Source of the DNA: Hoeflea_A sp965228435
Lineage (GTDB): Bacteria; Pseudomonadota; Alphaproteobacteria; Rhizobiales; Rhizobiaceae
Direction of reading: 5' to 3'
DNA length: 64,000 nucleotides
Assembly (NCBI GenBank): GCA_965228435.1
Contig: OZ245818.1
Coordinates: forward strand, 6,262,001-6,326,000
Shown: in pieces, positions 17,453-24,419 of the stretch
Numbering within the stretch: the first letter of the stretch is position 1
How the letters are laid out: each line of letters starts with the position of its first letter
Made by a program: the position numbers and the translations under genes
The notes under the pieces: generated by a model
The model's database searches: none
Seen by the model: the letters and a program-made list of their open reading frames with translations, nothing else
Told to the model about the DNA's origin: nothing

Positions 17453-18262
17453 CTATCCCCCGCTGAATTGCGGACTTCTCTTTTCGGCGAACGCTTTGCG
17501 CCCTTCGCTGTAATCGGCACTGGAGAAGGTGGCATCTGCATGGTCGAAGGCAGCCACGCGATCCTCGTTCCTCCCCGAAAGCGCTGCCCTTATTGCCGCC
17601 TTGGACGCGCGATTGGACAAGGGGGCATTGGCACATATGTCGTCTGTAAGCTTTTCGGTTTCCGTGTGCAGGTCTGAGGCGTGACAGGCGGCGGCCAGAA
17701 ATCCGATAGCAAGGGCTTCCTTGGCGGCAAGACGACGACCCGTGTAAAGGAGAACCCTCGCGGTTTGCGGCCCCACCGCCTCGACGATATCGGCCATGGC
17801 ATCGGCCGGGTATGCCAGACCCAATCGGCCAGCCGGTACGCTGAACATCGAATCGTGGCTTGCGAGGCGAATGTCAGAGGCCGCGGCAAGGCCGAACGCG
17901 CCACCGAAACAGACCCCGCGGACCATGGCAACGACCGGAACCGTGCAAAGGCGGACCGCTCGAAATGCCGCGGCATTGGCATGTTCGTAATCCCGCGCCG
18001 TGGCGGGGTCGCCGCGTACGGTGTCGAATTCGCCGATGTCGGCTCCAGCCGAAAAGTCCTGATCACCAGCGCCGTGAAGGACGATGCACCGCAGATCGGC
18101 ATGGCTGCTCAACCAATCGAGCGCGAGCGGAATCTCGCGCCACATTCGGTGATCGATCGCATTTTTTCGTTCTGGCCGGTTGAATTCGAGAAAACCCTTG
18201 TGATCAAGGGTCGTGGCATTCAGGGCACCGTCAGCGAAGACCCGTTGCGATTTCATCTGCAA
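17453..18262 (-). CDS. Enoyl-CoA hydratase/isomerase (crotonase-fold) protein lacking the usual catalytic glutamates
   Basis: This 269-residue crotonase-fold protein shows the CoA-thioester oxyanion-hole sequences DFSAGADIGEF and VCFGGAFGLAAASDIRLAS. At the two positions that carry the catalytic glutamates of classical hydratase, it has glycine (in GGAFGLA) and alanine (in SVPAGRLGL). Simple water addition is therefore unlikely, and the reaction is open: isomerase, hydrolase or other. Start M at 18262 or two codons later. It is divergent from cysE. Confidence 0.85.
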   Translation of the reverse strand: MQMKSQRVFADGALNATTLDHKGFLEFNRPERKNAIDHRMWREIPLALDWLSSHADLRCIVLHGAGDQDFSAGADIGEFDTVRGDPATARDYEHANAAAFRAVRLCTVPVVAMVRGVCFGGAFGLAAASDIRLASHDSMFSVPAGRLGLAYPADAMADIVEAVGPQTARVLLYTGRRLAAKEALAIGFLAAACHASDLHTETEKLTDDICANAPLSNRASKAAIRAALSGRNEDRVAAFDHADATFSSADYSEGRKAFAEKRSPQFSGG

Positions 18263-18389
18263 TCATTCCAATTGAAATTTGGCATATCTAGCCTATTTTT
18301 ACCCAATGCTGTTTTTTGGGATGGTATGCTCCCGCACAGCATTGAGCCCAATGGAGAGACAAGGTCAACCGACCTTTTGTCGGAGGAAT

Positions 18390-19211
18390 ATGACGGTGGC
18401 TGACAAGGCACTCAAGGCCCAACAGGTCAAGTCGATGGATCCCATCTGGGATGCCATTCGCATTGAAGCACAGCAGGCGGCGGACAACGATCCCGTTCTC
18501 GCCACCTATCACTATTCGACGATCCTGAATTTCCGCACCCTTGAGGACGCCGTTATCCATCGGGTCTGTGAGCGTCTCGATCATCCGGACATGCCGACAA
18601 ACCTGCTGCGGCAGACCTTTGAAGAAATGCTGTCGGATTGGCCGGAATGGAGCACCGTGCTCCGGGTCGATGTACAGGCGGTCTATGACCGCGACCCCGC
18701 GTGCCATCGTTTCATCGAGCCGGTCCTTTATTTCAAGGGCTTCCATGCGATCCAGGCACATCGCCTGGCGCATTGGCTGTGGGAGCAGGGCAGGCGTGAT
18801 TATGCGCTTTACCTGCAGAGCCGGTCTTCCGAGGTTTTCCAGACGGACATTCACCCGGCAGCCCGGATGGGCAAAGGCATCTTCCTCGACCATGCGACCG
18901 GCCTGGTGGTCGGCGGAACGGCTATCATCGAGGACGACGTATCGATCCTGCACGGCGTGACCTTGGGTGGCACCGGGAAAGACCCGGGAAATCGTCACCC
19001 GAAAGTGCGCCATGGGGTGCTTATCGGCGCCGGCGCCAAGATCCTTGGCAATTTGGAGATCGGCTGCTGCTCGCGCATTGCGTCCGGATCGGTGGTTCTC
19101 AAGGAAGTTCCGCCGTCGACGACCGTCGCAGGCGTGCCGGCACGGGTGGTCGGTCAGGCCGGATGCAAAGAACCGTCGCGCTCAATGGATCAGATCCTGG
19201 GCGACGAATAA
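18390..19211 (+). CDS. cysE: Serine O-acetyltransferase
   Basis: CysE acetylates serine with acetyl-CoA, the first committed step of cysteine synthesis. The 273-residue protein has the N-terminal helical domain (DPIWDAIRIEAQQAADNDP) and the left-handed beta-helix with the catalytic pair: Asp in FLDHATGLVVG and His in ILHGVTLGGTG. The start is ATG 18390, but GGAGG sits very close. GTG 18396, nine bases downstream of that GGAGG, is an equally good start. The frame is open upstream to 18279 without conservation. DUF3126 follows, a usual rhizobial arrangement. Confidence 0.95.
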   Translation: MTVADKALKAQQVKSMDPIWDAIRIEAQQAADNDPVLATYHYSTILNFRTLEDAVIHRVCERLDHPDMPTNLLRQTFEEMLSDWPEWSTVLRVDVQAVYDRDPACHRFIEPVLYFKGFHAIQAHRLAHWLWEQGRRDYALYLQSRSSEVFQTDIHPAARMGKGIFLDHATGLVVGGTAIIEDDVSILHGVTLGGTGKDPGNRHPKVRHGVLIGAGAKILGNLEIGCCSRIASGSVVLKEVPPSTTVAGVPARVVGQAGCKEPSRSMDQILGDE

Positions 19212-19337
19212 GACCCGATTTTCGCTGTTGTCGCGCCCGACCCCATGCTTTGCACAGGGGCGGGCGGCTTTAGGCTTTACAGGCGCGGGAGCGTCGTGCG
19301 AGAAGCCGGTCAGATCATTGAAACGACGGAGAGCATC

Positions 19338-19550
19338 TTGAAGCCGGAAGAACTGCGGAAGCTCGATTCCTATTTCAAACGGACCTTCAATCCGAATATG
19401 CAGGTGCGCGCTCGGCCGCGCAAAGACGATTCGGCGGAGGTCTATATCGGCGACGAGTTTCTTGGCGTTCTGTTCCGGGACGACGAGGATGGCGACCTGT
19501 CGTTCAACTTTTCGATGGCTATTCTCGACATCGATCTCGACGATCACTGA
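19338..19550 (+). CDS. DUF3126 family protein
   Basis: This small acidic protein of 70 residues is of unknown function, conserved downstream of cysE in Rhizobiales. The sequence KPEELRKLDSYFKRTF and the repeated strands EVYIGDEFLGVLFRDDEDG are typical of DUF3126. Translation starts at TTG 19338 with GGAG six bases upstream; no ATG is available nearby. Its last codons overlap the tail of the convergent gene on the other strand by seven bases. Confidence 0.82.
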   Translation: MKPEELRKLDSYFKRTFNPNMQVRARPRKDDSAEVYIGDEFLGVLFRDDEDGDLSFNFSMAILDIDLDDH

Positions 19551-20290
19551 CGCAGCTTGTCGGCCTGCATGGCATTCGCGACATAGGCGACGATTGCGGG
19601 ATCCAGTGTCCGCCACTGATCGAGCAAACCTTCCGAGAACCGGTAGGCGACACTCAGGCCCTGGCCAACCGCCAGGTCACGCAGGCAACTGCGTGATCCC
19701 TTGGGCAAATCAGACGGGTTGAGACAGCGAGCGACGAACGGCGGCTTGTCACCACGCTGCCCGATATAAAGCAGTTCATCGCCGTAGCGGGTGTCTTCCT
19801 GAAACTGATAGCGGGTGAGGCCACCCGACACTGCCGTACCGGTCGGGTCGATGAGGCGCTTGTAGACAGGCTCAAGCCGCCCCGACATGTCCAGCGGTAT
19901 CGACGCTTGCTCGATTGTCAGAAACAGCAGCTTGTCGGACGCCACGGCATCGTTGAAGTGCTGTCGGGTTTCGTCGCTGTAGCCCTGCATCTCCGGGAAA
20001 AGAACATAGAGATCGATGCGCTGGAATGTGCCGCCTTGGCGTTGATGTTCGAAACGAATGGTGTTTGCCGGAAACTGCAGGGCCTGCTCACCGATAAACA
20101 GTGATTTGGCATCGGTGGATGTGCTGTGTCCGCCGCTGGCGATGCGTTCACCCATCCATCGTCCTGCCAGGCTCAGCAGCATGGTCAAAACCGCTATGGC
20201 CAAAATGACATAGCCGGTGCGCCGAAGAAACCCGGCCGAGATCAGGGGCTTGTACTCCGGTGCAGGCGACTCAGTCAGCGTTTGAGCCAT
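19544..20290 (-). CDS. Membrane-anchored protein of unknown function
   Basis: This 248-residue protein has one hydrophobic segment near residues 21-42 (TGYVILAIAVLTMLLSLAG) and a larger domain expected outside the membrane (FEHQRQGGTFQRIDLYVLFPEMQGY). No named domain could be recognised. ATG 20290 is chosen; the frame continues upstream with no start support. A TTAA-N7-TAAA site at 20362-20376 lies in its promoter region. It converges with and overlaps the 3' end of DUF3126. Confidence 0.7.
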   Translation of the reverse strand: MAQTLTESPAPEYKPLISAGFLRRTGYVILAIAVLTMLLSLAGRWMGERIASGGHSTSTDAKSLFIGEQALQFPANTIRFEHQRQGGTFQRIDLYVLFPEMQGYSDETRQHFNDAVASDKLLFLTIEQASIPLDMSGRLEPVYKRLIDPTGTAVSGGLTRYQFQEDTRYGDELLYIGQRGDKPPFVARCLNPSDLPKGSRSCLRDLAVGQGLSVAYRFSEGLLDQWRTLDPAIVAYVANAMQADKLRQ

Positions 20291-20361
20291 GGGGCAAGAC
20301 GGTCCCTGTTTTTGAGAGCGGCAATCGATCGAAATGGTGGGCAAATCCTCTCGGATTATGG

Positions 20362-20376
20362 TTAACGGGCGGTAAA
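20362..20376. promoter_or_regulatory. CtrA-like TTAA-N7-TAAA site
   Basis: TTAACGGGCGGTAAA lies in the divergent region between the unknown membrane-anchored protein and the gamma carbonic anhydrase. It differs from the alphaproteobacterial CtrA consensus TTAA-N7-TTAA by one base of the second half. A nearly identical site occurs at 57693. Confidence 0.35.
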
Positions 20377-20460
20377 CTTTATGCCGTTGCATGGGGCTGG
20401 GTGCGGGACTAAGACAGGGTCCGACAAAACCAGCATCTCAGAGCGACGAGGAGGATGCCG

Positions 20461-20985
20461 ATGCCGCTTTACAGATTGGGAGTGCACAGTCCCGAGTTGC
20501 CCGACGGTTTTCACTGGATAGCCGATACGGCATCGGTCATCGGGCAGGTGCATATCGGCGAGGATGTCGGGATCTGGTTCGGCAGTGTCTTGAGGGGGGA
20601 CAACGAGCCCATCACTATCGGAGCGGGGTCGAACGTGCAGGAAAACTGCGTGTTCCATACCGATATGGGCTATCCACTGACCATCGGTGCCGGATGCACC
20701 ATCGGCCACAAGGCCATGCTCCATGGCTGCACGATCGGCGACAACAGCCTGGTGGGCATGGGTGCAACTGTTCTCAACGGAGCCAGAATTGGACGAAATT
20801 GCCTGATTGGGGCCGGCGCACTTGTCACCGAAGGCAAGGACATTCCGGATGGTAGCCTGGTCATCGGCGCGCCGGCGAAGCCCGTCAGACAGCTGGACAA
20901 GGAAGCAATCGGAATGCTCGAGTGGTCAGCTCGGCATTACGTGGAGAATGCCAAACGTTTTGCCCGAGATCTTCAAAGGATCTGA
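20461..20985 (+). CDS. Gamma-class carbonic anhydrase-like protein
   Basis: This 174-residue left-handed beta-helix protein has hexapeptide repeats throughout. The three zinc-binding histidines of the gamma class are in NCVFHTDMG and IGHKAMLHGCTIG. Such proteins hydrate CO2 or, as YrdA/PaaY-like members, have thioesterase or unclear roles. ATG 20461 has GAGGAGG six bases upstream; the ATG two codons earlier lies directly against the Shine-Dalgarno. It stands alone on the plus strand. Confidence 0.9.
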   Translation: MPLYRLGVHSPELPDGFHWIADTASVIGQVHIGEDVGIWFGSVLRGDNEPITIGAGSNVQENCVFHTDMGYPLTIGAGCTIGHKAMLHGCTIGDNSLVGMGATVLNGARIGRNCLIGAGALVTEGKDIPDGSLVIGAPAKPVRQLDKEAIGMLEWSARHYVENAKRFARDLQRI

Positions 20986-21007
20986 TCGAATTGGAATTTG
21001 GTTGATC

Positions 21008-21043
21008 AAAAAAAGGTGGGAGCCGGTCGGGGGACCGGCTCCC
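21008..21043 (-). terminator. Intrinsic terminator of the transglutaminase-like peptidase gene
   Basis: A 10-bp perfect stem (21018-21027 with 21034-21043) and a six-base loop are followed, in the minus direction, by seven consecutive T residues (plus-strand A run at 21008-21014). It lies about 120 bp past the stop at 21161. Confidence 0.85.
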
Positions 21044-21160
21044 AAGGCCATGGTCTGAGACGGGAAGGGTGGGGACTGACCAAGGCCTAAAGGGTAACCC
21101 CGAAAATTCTTTGCACTGAACACCGTTTCGTTGGCCGCCCGTCCACGGCCATTGTCGTTC

Positions 21161-21760
21161 CTAGTCGATGCTGCCGACGATTGTCGGACGGCTGTCCCGG
21201 AGCTTCGTCCACTTGCCGGAATGGCGCGAGGATTGACGCTTCAGGAACGTGTATTCAGTTTCCGACCACAGCAGGACCTTGTCCCGCATGTTGTCGAGGA
21301 TGTAGTCGCCCAGATCCGTGCGTACCGTCAGAACGGCATGTCCGGACCCATCCGGCTGTCTCACAACGGTGATCAGCAGGTCTGCCGGGCTGAAACCCGC
21401 ACGCATCAGCATGTTGCGCTTGAGCAGGACGTAGTCTTCGCAGTCACCGACATTGCGCGGGTAGGACCAACGCTCTTCCACGCCGTGGATTTCGTAATCG
21501 GTCAGCGGCTTGATGGCCTTGTTGACCGAATAGTTCACCTGGATGAGTTTCTTCCAGGCGCTGCGCGTCAGTTTCATCGGTGCCTTGCGGCGCGTACGCT
21601 GGCTGCATTCGCTCGGATACTGCCGACAGAACCGGTAATGGCCGATGGGCTGGCTGGTGTTGCCCAACGTGACCATATTGACGGACTCTGCCGACGCAAT
21701 CGGCGACAGGCCGAGCAGTGCGGCAAGCAGCGCGCCTTTCAAGCCAAGAGCAATCTTCAT
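21161..21760 (-). CDS. Transglutaminase-like cysteine peptidase (BTLCP, C93 family)
   Basis: This 199-residue exported protein has a Sec signal peptide (cleavage near SPIASA, residue 24). The catalytic triad can be read: Cys107 in VGDCEDYVLLKR, His141 in GSGHAVLTVRTD and Asp156 in YILDNMRDKV. Members of this bacterial transglutaminase-like family act in the periplasm; the LapG relatives cleave surface adhesins, though small proteobacterial members are mostly uncharacterised. Transcription ends at a strong terminator. The upstream region is unusually AT-rich. Confidence 0.9.
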   Translation of the reverse strand: MKIALGLKGALLAALLGLSPIASAESVNMVTLGNTSQPIGHYRFCRQYPSECSQRTRRKAPMKLTRSAWKKLIQVNYSVNKAIKPLTDYEIHGVEERWSYPRNVGDCEDYVLLKRNMLMRAGFSPADLLITVVRQPDGSGHAVLTVRTDLGDYILDNMRDKVLLWSETEYTFLKRQSSRHSGKWTKLRDSRPTIVGSID

Positions 21761-21779
21761 GTTTATGTCTCCCCGTCTT

Positions 21780-21915
21780 ATGGGGTGACAATGACATGTA
21801 TATTTTTACATCACGCAAAAAACCACTGTAAAAACAAGACTTAATTCTCTCAATATTTGAATTTAATAAGTATAAAACTAGAATAAAATTTGATTCAATT
21901 TTTACAGAAAATTCT
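21780..21915. other. AT-rich intergenic segment
   Basis: This segment is strikingly AT-rich against a GC-rich background. It contains CTGTAAAAA at 21826-21834 and its inverted copy TTTTTACAG at 21899-21907, plus TTTTTACA at 21803. It holds the promoter of the peptidase gene and lies at the border of the catabolic island. No gene is seen. Confidence 0.5.
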
Positions 21916-21932
21916 CGGCCTATCGACCGCGG

Positions 21933-22313
21933 TTACTCCGGCTGATGCTCCTCAAGAACTCGACGGGCCACTCGAAAGCACTCGAGCGCCTGGGGGACGC
22001 CGCAATAGATGCCGACCACATGGATGATGGCGCGGATTTCTTCCTTTGAAACACCGTTGTTGAGAGCGCCTTTGCAGTGGGTTTCCCATTCCTGCATTTT
22101 GCCCAATGCGCCGATCATGGCGAGGTTCATCATTGAGCGGGTCTTGGCGTCGATGGTCTCGTCGCCCCAGCCGAAACCCCAGCACCACTCGGTCATGGCC
22201 TCCTGAAAGGGGCGGGTGAAATCATCGGCAGCCGCCAGGTTCTTGTCTACGTATTCGGCTCCAAGTGTGGCTTTTCGTTTTGCCAAACCTGTTTCGAAGC
22301 GTTCCCGGTCCAT
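21933..22313 (-). CDS. Carboxymuconolactone decarboxylase family protein
   Basis: This 126-residue protein belongs to the CMD/AhpD-like family. It has the PcaC-like pattern KEEIRAIIHVVGIYCGVPQALE and an upstream conserved His in WETHCKGALNNG. PcaC decarboxylates 4-carboxymuconolactone in the protocatechuate pathway, but no other genes of that pathway are present, so another small-molecule reaction is likely. A good GGAGG precedes the ATG by five bases. It is 48 bp downstream of the Rieske oxygenase gene and probably in its operon. Confidence 0.87.
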   Translation of the reverse strand: MDRERFETGLAKRKATLGAEYVDKNLAAADDFTRPFQEAMTEWCWGFGWGDETIDAKTRSMMNLAMIGALGKMQEWETHCKGALNNGVSKEEIRAIIHVVGIYCGVPQALECFRVARRVLEEHQPE

Positions 22314-22361
22314 GTGTTCCTCCGCCGTCCTGTGATGATCGCTATATCGAGAAAAATGCGC

Positions 22362-23453
22362 TCAGCCGTCGACCGCTTCGCGCATCCATTGTTGCAGAAC
22401 CTGAATGGAGTGTTCCGAATTGACACCGCAACGCGGATCGACGACCAGTGGTCCCGGCCGATAGCCGCGGCTCTTCATGCCGCGCTGCACCGATTCGACC
22501 AGGCGGATGTCTTCCTCCACCGTGGTCTCCCGGTCCTGAACGGCCAAGCGACGCGGTGTTTCGGTATCTTCACCGTCAATCGCATACCATCCGCGCCATA
22601 CGACCACATGCTCGGTGTCGAGTGCTCGCCAGTGGTAGGTGTTCAGGACGTTGCCGGGATAGACCTGGAACGAGAACATCGGCCACAGGAACCAGGACGA
22701 GTAATCGCCAGCGTGGACGTTGGCGCTCAGGTCGATGGGGTAGGTCATCTGGTCCAGGTTCTGGCATTCCGTCGTGTGCCGAAGGCAATAGCCTTGCGGT
22801 CGAATGTCGTAGGTCTCCGGCTTGATGACACCGTTGGCGAAGGTGTGGTGGTTGAGCTTGCAGTGGTAGCACTCACTGTAATTTTCGACCGAAACCTTCC
22901 AGTTGCAGTGTTCGGGGACTTCCACCCATTCGATTGGCCTTAGCCGGTCGATATGAGGAACGAAGGCCCGAAGTTGTTCCCGAACCTCCGGAAACCAGGT
23001 GTCCATCGGCTCCGCCCGGCTGTCGAGATTGGCGAAAAGGAAACCGTTGAAATCCTCGATCAGCACTTCGGTCAGGCAGATTTCGCGCCGATCGAAACCG
23101 GGCACGGCGGATGTATTGGGTCCAGCCCGCAGGTGACCGTTCAACTCATAGGACCAGGCGTGATAGGGGCAGACGATCAGACGCGCGTTGCCGGCACCCT
23201 GGAGCAATTCATGAGCCCGGTGTTGGCATACATTGTAGAAGGCGCGAATGACGCCGTCCCGGTCGCGAATGCAAAACAGGTTTTCGCCAGCGATGGAAAA
23301 GGTGAAATAGTCACCGGGCTTTTCGACCTGGGAAACATGGCCGGCAAACTGCCAGGTTCTTGCCAGCAGACCGGATTGCTCCTGCCGGAAAATCTTCTGA
23401 TCGGTGTAGTAGCGCGGGTCCAGAGAGCGGACCGGTTCGTGGATTTTGTCCAT
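22362..23453 (-). CDS. Rieske non-heme iron oxygenase, quaternary ammonium/betaine demethylase type
   Basis: This 363-residue oxygenase alpha subunit has a Rieske [2Fe-2S] cluster bound by Cys76, His78, Cys95 and His98 (NVCQHRAHELL and IVCPYHAW). The mononuclear iron site is in the motif ENYSECYHCKLNH (His197, His202). The ECYHC form is typical of enzymes that attack quaternary ammonium compounds: choline monooxygenase, GbcA, stachydrine demethylase. The likely reaction is oxidative N-demethylation of a betaine, releasing formaldehyde. No ferredoxin reductase partner is encoded in the window. The start directly follows the TGA of the regulator gene (TGAATG), with AAGGA seven bases before. Confidence 0.88.
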   Translation of the reverse strand: MDKIHEPVRSLDPRYYTDQKIFRQEQSGLLARTWQFAGHVSQVEKPGDYFTFSIAGENLFCIRDRDGVIRAFYNVCQHRAHELLQGAGNARLIVCPYHAWSYELNGHLRAGPNTSAVPGFDRREICLTEVLIEDFNGFLFANLDSRAEPMDTWFPEVREQLRAFVPHIDRLRPIEWVEVPEHCNWKVSVENYSECYHCKLNHHTFANGVIKPETYDIRPQGYCLRHTTECQNLDQMTYPIDLSANVHAGDYSSWFLWPMFSFQVYPGNVLNTYHWRALDTEHVVVWRGWYAIDGEDTETPRRLAVQDRETTVEEDIRLVESVQRGMKSRGYRPGPLVVDPRCGVNSEHSIQVLQQWMREAVDG

Positions 23454-24365
23454 TCAGCGTTCCTTGTCCGTGGCGTAGATGCCCAGCTCATGCCGTCGGG
23501 CATGAAATCGATCGATGCTTGCGACGACTTCATCATCGGCGTCCGCGATGACAAAGGCCATCAATGTTTCCAACAGTGCGATCGTCGACACCGAAGAGGG
23601 GAAGAATTGCGGTGTGTCGGCGGCAATGACGAAGGCATGATCGCTGCCGATAACGATGGGCGAGGCGGCGCTGTCGGAGATGGCAATGATCGTCACGCCT
23701 TGTTGCCTGGCAAGCGCCACCGCATCGACAACCTCGGTACGGTATGGTTTGCAGGTCATCGCGATCAAGACGTCGTTCGGGCCGGCACGCGCCAGGTCGT
23801 CGGCTGCGACGCTTCCGTGTCGTGGAATGGCCTCGATCGTGTCGACGGCCATATCGGCGAGGTAGGTGAAGTTCCTGGCGTTGCTGGCATTGACGCCGAC
23901 GCCGAGCACATAGGTGCGACCGGCTGCCACGATCGCGTCGGCAGCGGACTTCATGGCCGCGTCGGACGTTGCGGCAAATGTCTCTTCGATGTTGCGGATC
24001 GCGCTGGAGGCCATGTCGGCATAGAGCCCCGCCAGTTTACCGCCGCGCGCAAGGGATTGCAGCCAGCGGGCGCGATCGGGGAAACTGACCCCGCCATTGC
24101 GGATCTCATCACGAAACGGCTCGCGGAATTCTTCGTAGCCGTCAAAGCCTACTGAACGGGCAAGGCGCACGAACGTGTTGGGTTTGACGTTGGCCGCATC
24201 GGAGATTTCTCGGATCGACGAAATGCTGACATCGTTCGGATTCTCGAGCACATAGGCTGCCGCCTTGCGCATCTCCGGCGTCAATCCGTCGAGTTCCCCG
24301 GCAAGGTCGCGGAGCAGCTCCTGGGGTCCCGATACGGACGCTTGTGGTACATTCATATTATTCAT
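23454..24365 (-). CDS. MurR/RpiR-family transcriptional regulator
   Basis: The 303-residue protein has an N-terminal HTH_6 domain (about residues 18-90: LTPEMRKAAAYVLENPNDVS, then DAANVKPNTFVRLARSVGFDGY). A C-terminal SIS domain follows (about 120-270: RTYVLGVGVNASNARNF, SDSAASPIVIGSDHAFVIA), which usually binds a phosphosugar or related ligand. It probably controls the divergent operon starting at 24420 and its own genes. ATG 24365 or 24356 is the start; the upstream extension is not conserved. Two TGGTACA repeats and a short palindrome near its start could be its operator. Confidence 0.9.
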   Translation of the reverse strand: MNNMNVPQASVSGPQELLRDLAGELDGLTPEMRKAAAYVLENPNDVSISSIREISDAANVKPNTFVRLARSVGFDGYEEFREPFRDEIRNGGVSFPDRARWLQSLARGGKLAGLYADMASSAIRNIEETFAATSDAAMKSAADAIVAAGRTYVLGVGVNASNARNFTYLADMAVDTIEAIPRHGSVAADDLARAGPNDVLIAMTCKPYRTEVVDAVALARQQGVTIIAISDSAASPIVIGSDHAFVIAADTPQFFPSSVSTIALLETLMAFVIADADDEVVASIDRFHARRHELGIYATDKER

Positions 24366-24389
24366 GGTTGACGATGGTACAAATGTTTG
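24345..24389. promoter_or_regulatory. Candidate operator in the rpiR/flavoprotein divergent region
   Basis: TGGTACA occurs at 24345-24351 and again at 24375-24381, exactly 30 bp apart, about three helical turns. The second copy runs into CAAATGTTTG (24380-24389), whose outer four bases on each side are palindromic. Only 54 bp separate the two divergent starts, so a regulator bound here could affect both. Confidence 0.4.
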
Positions 24390-24419
24390 ATTAGCGTGTC
24401 CATCGGTTTCAACGGCAGA

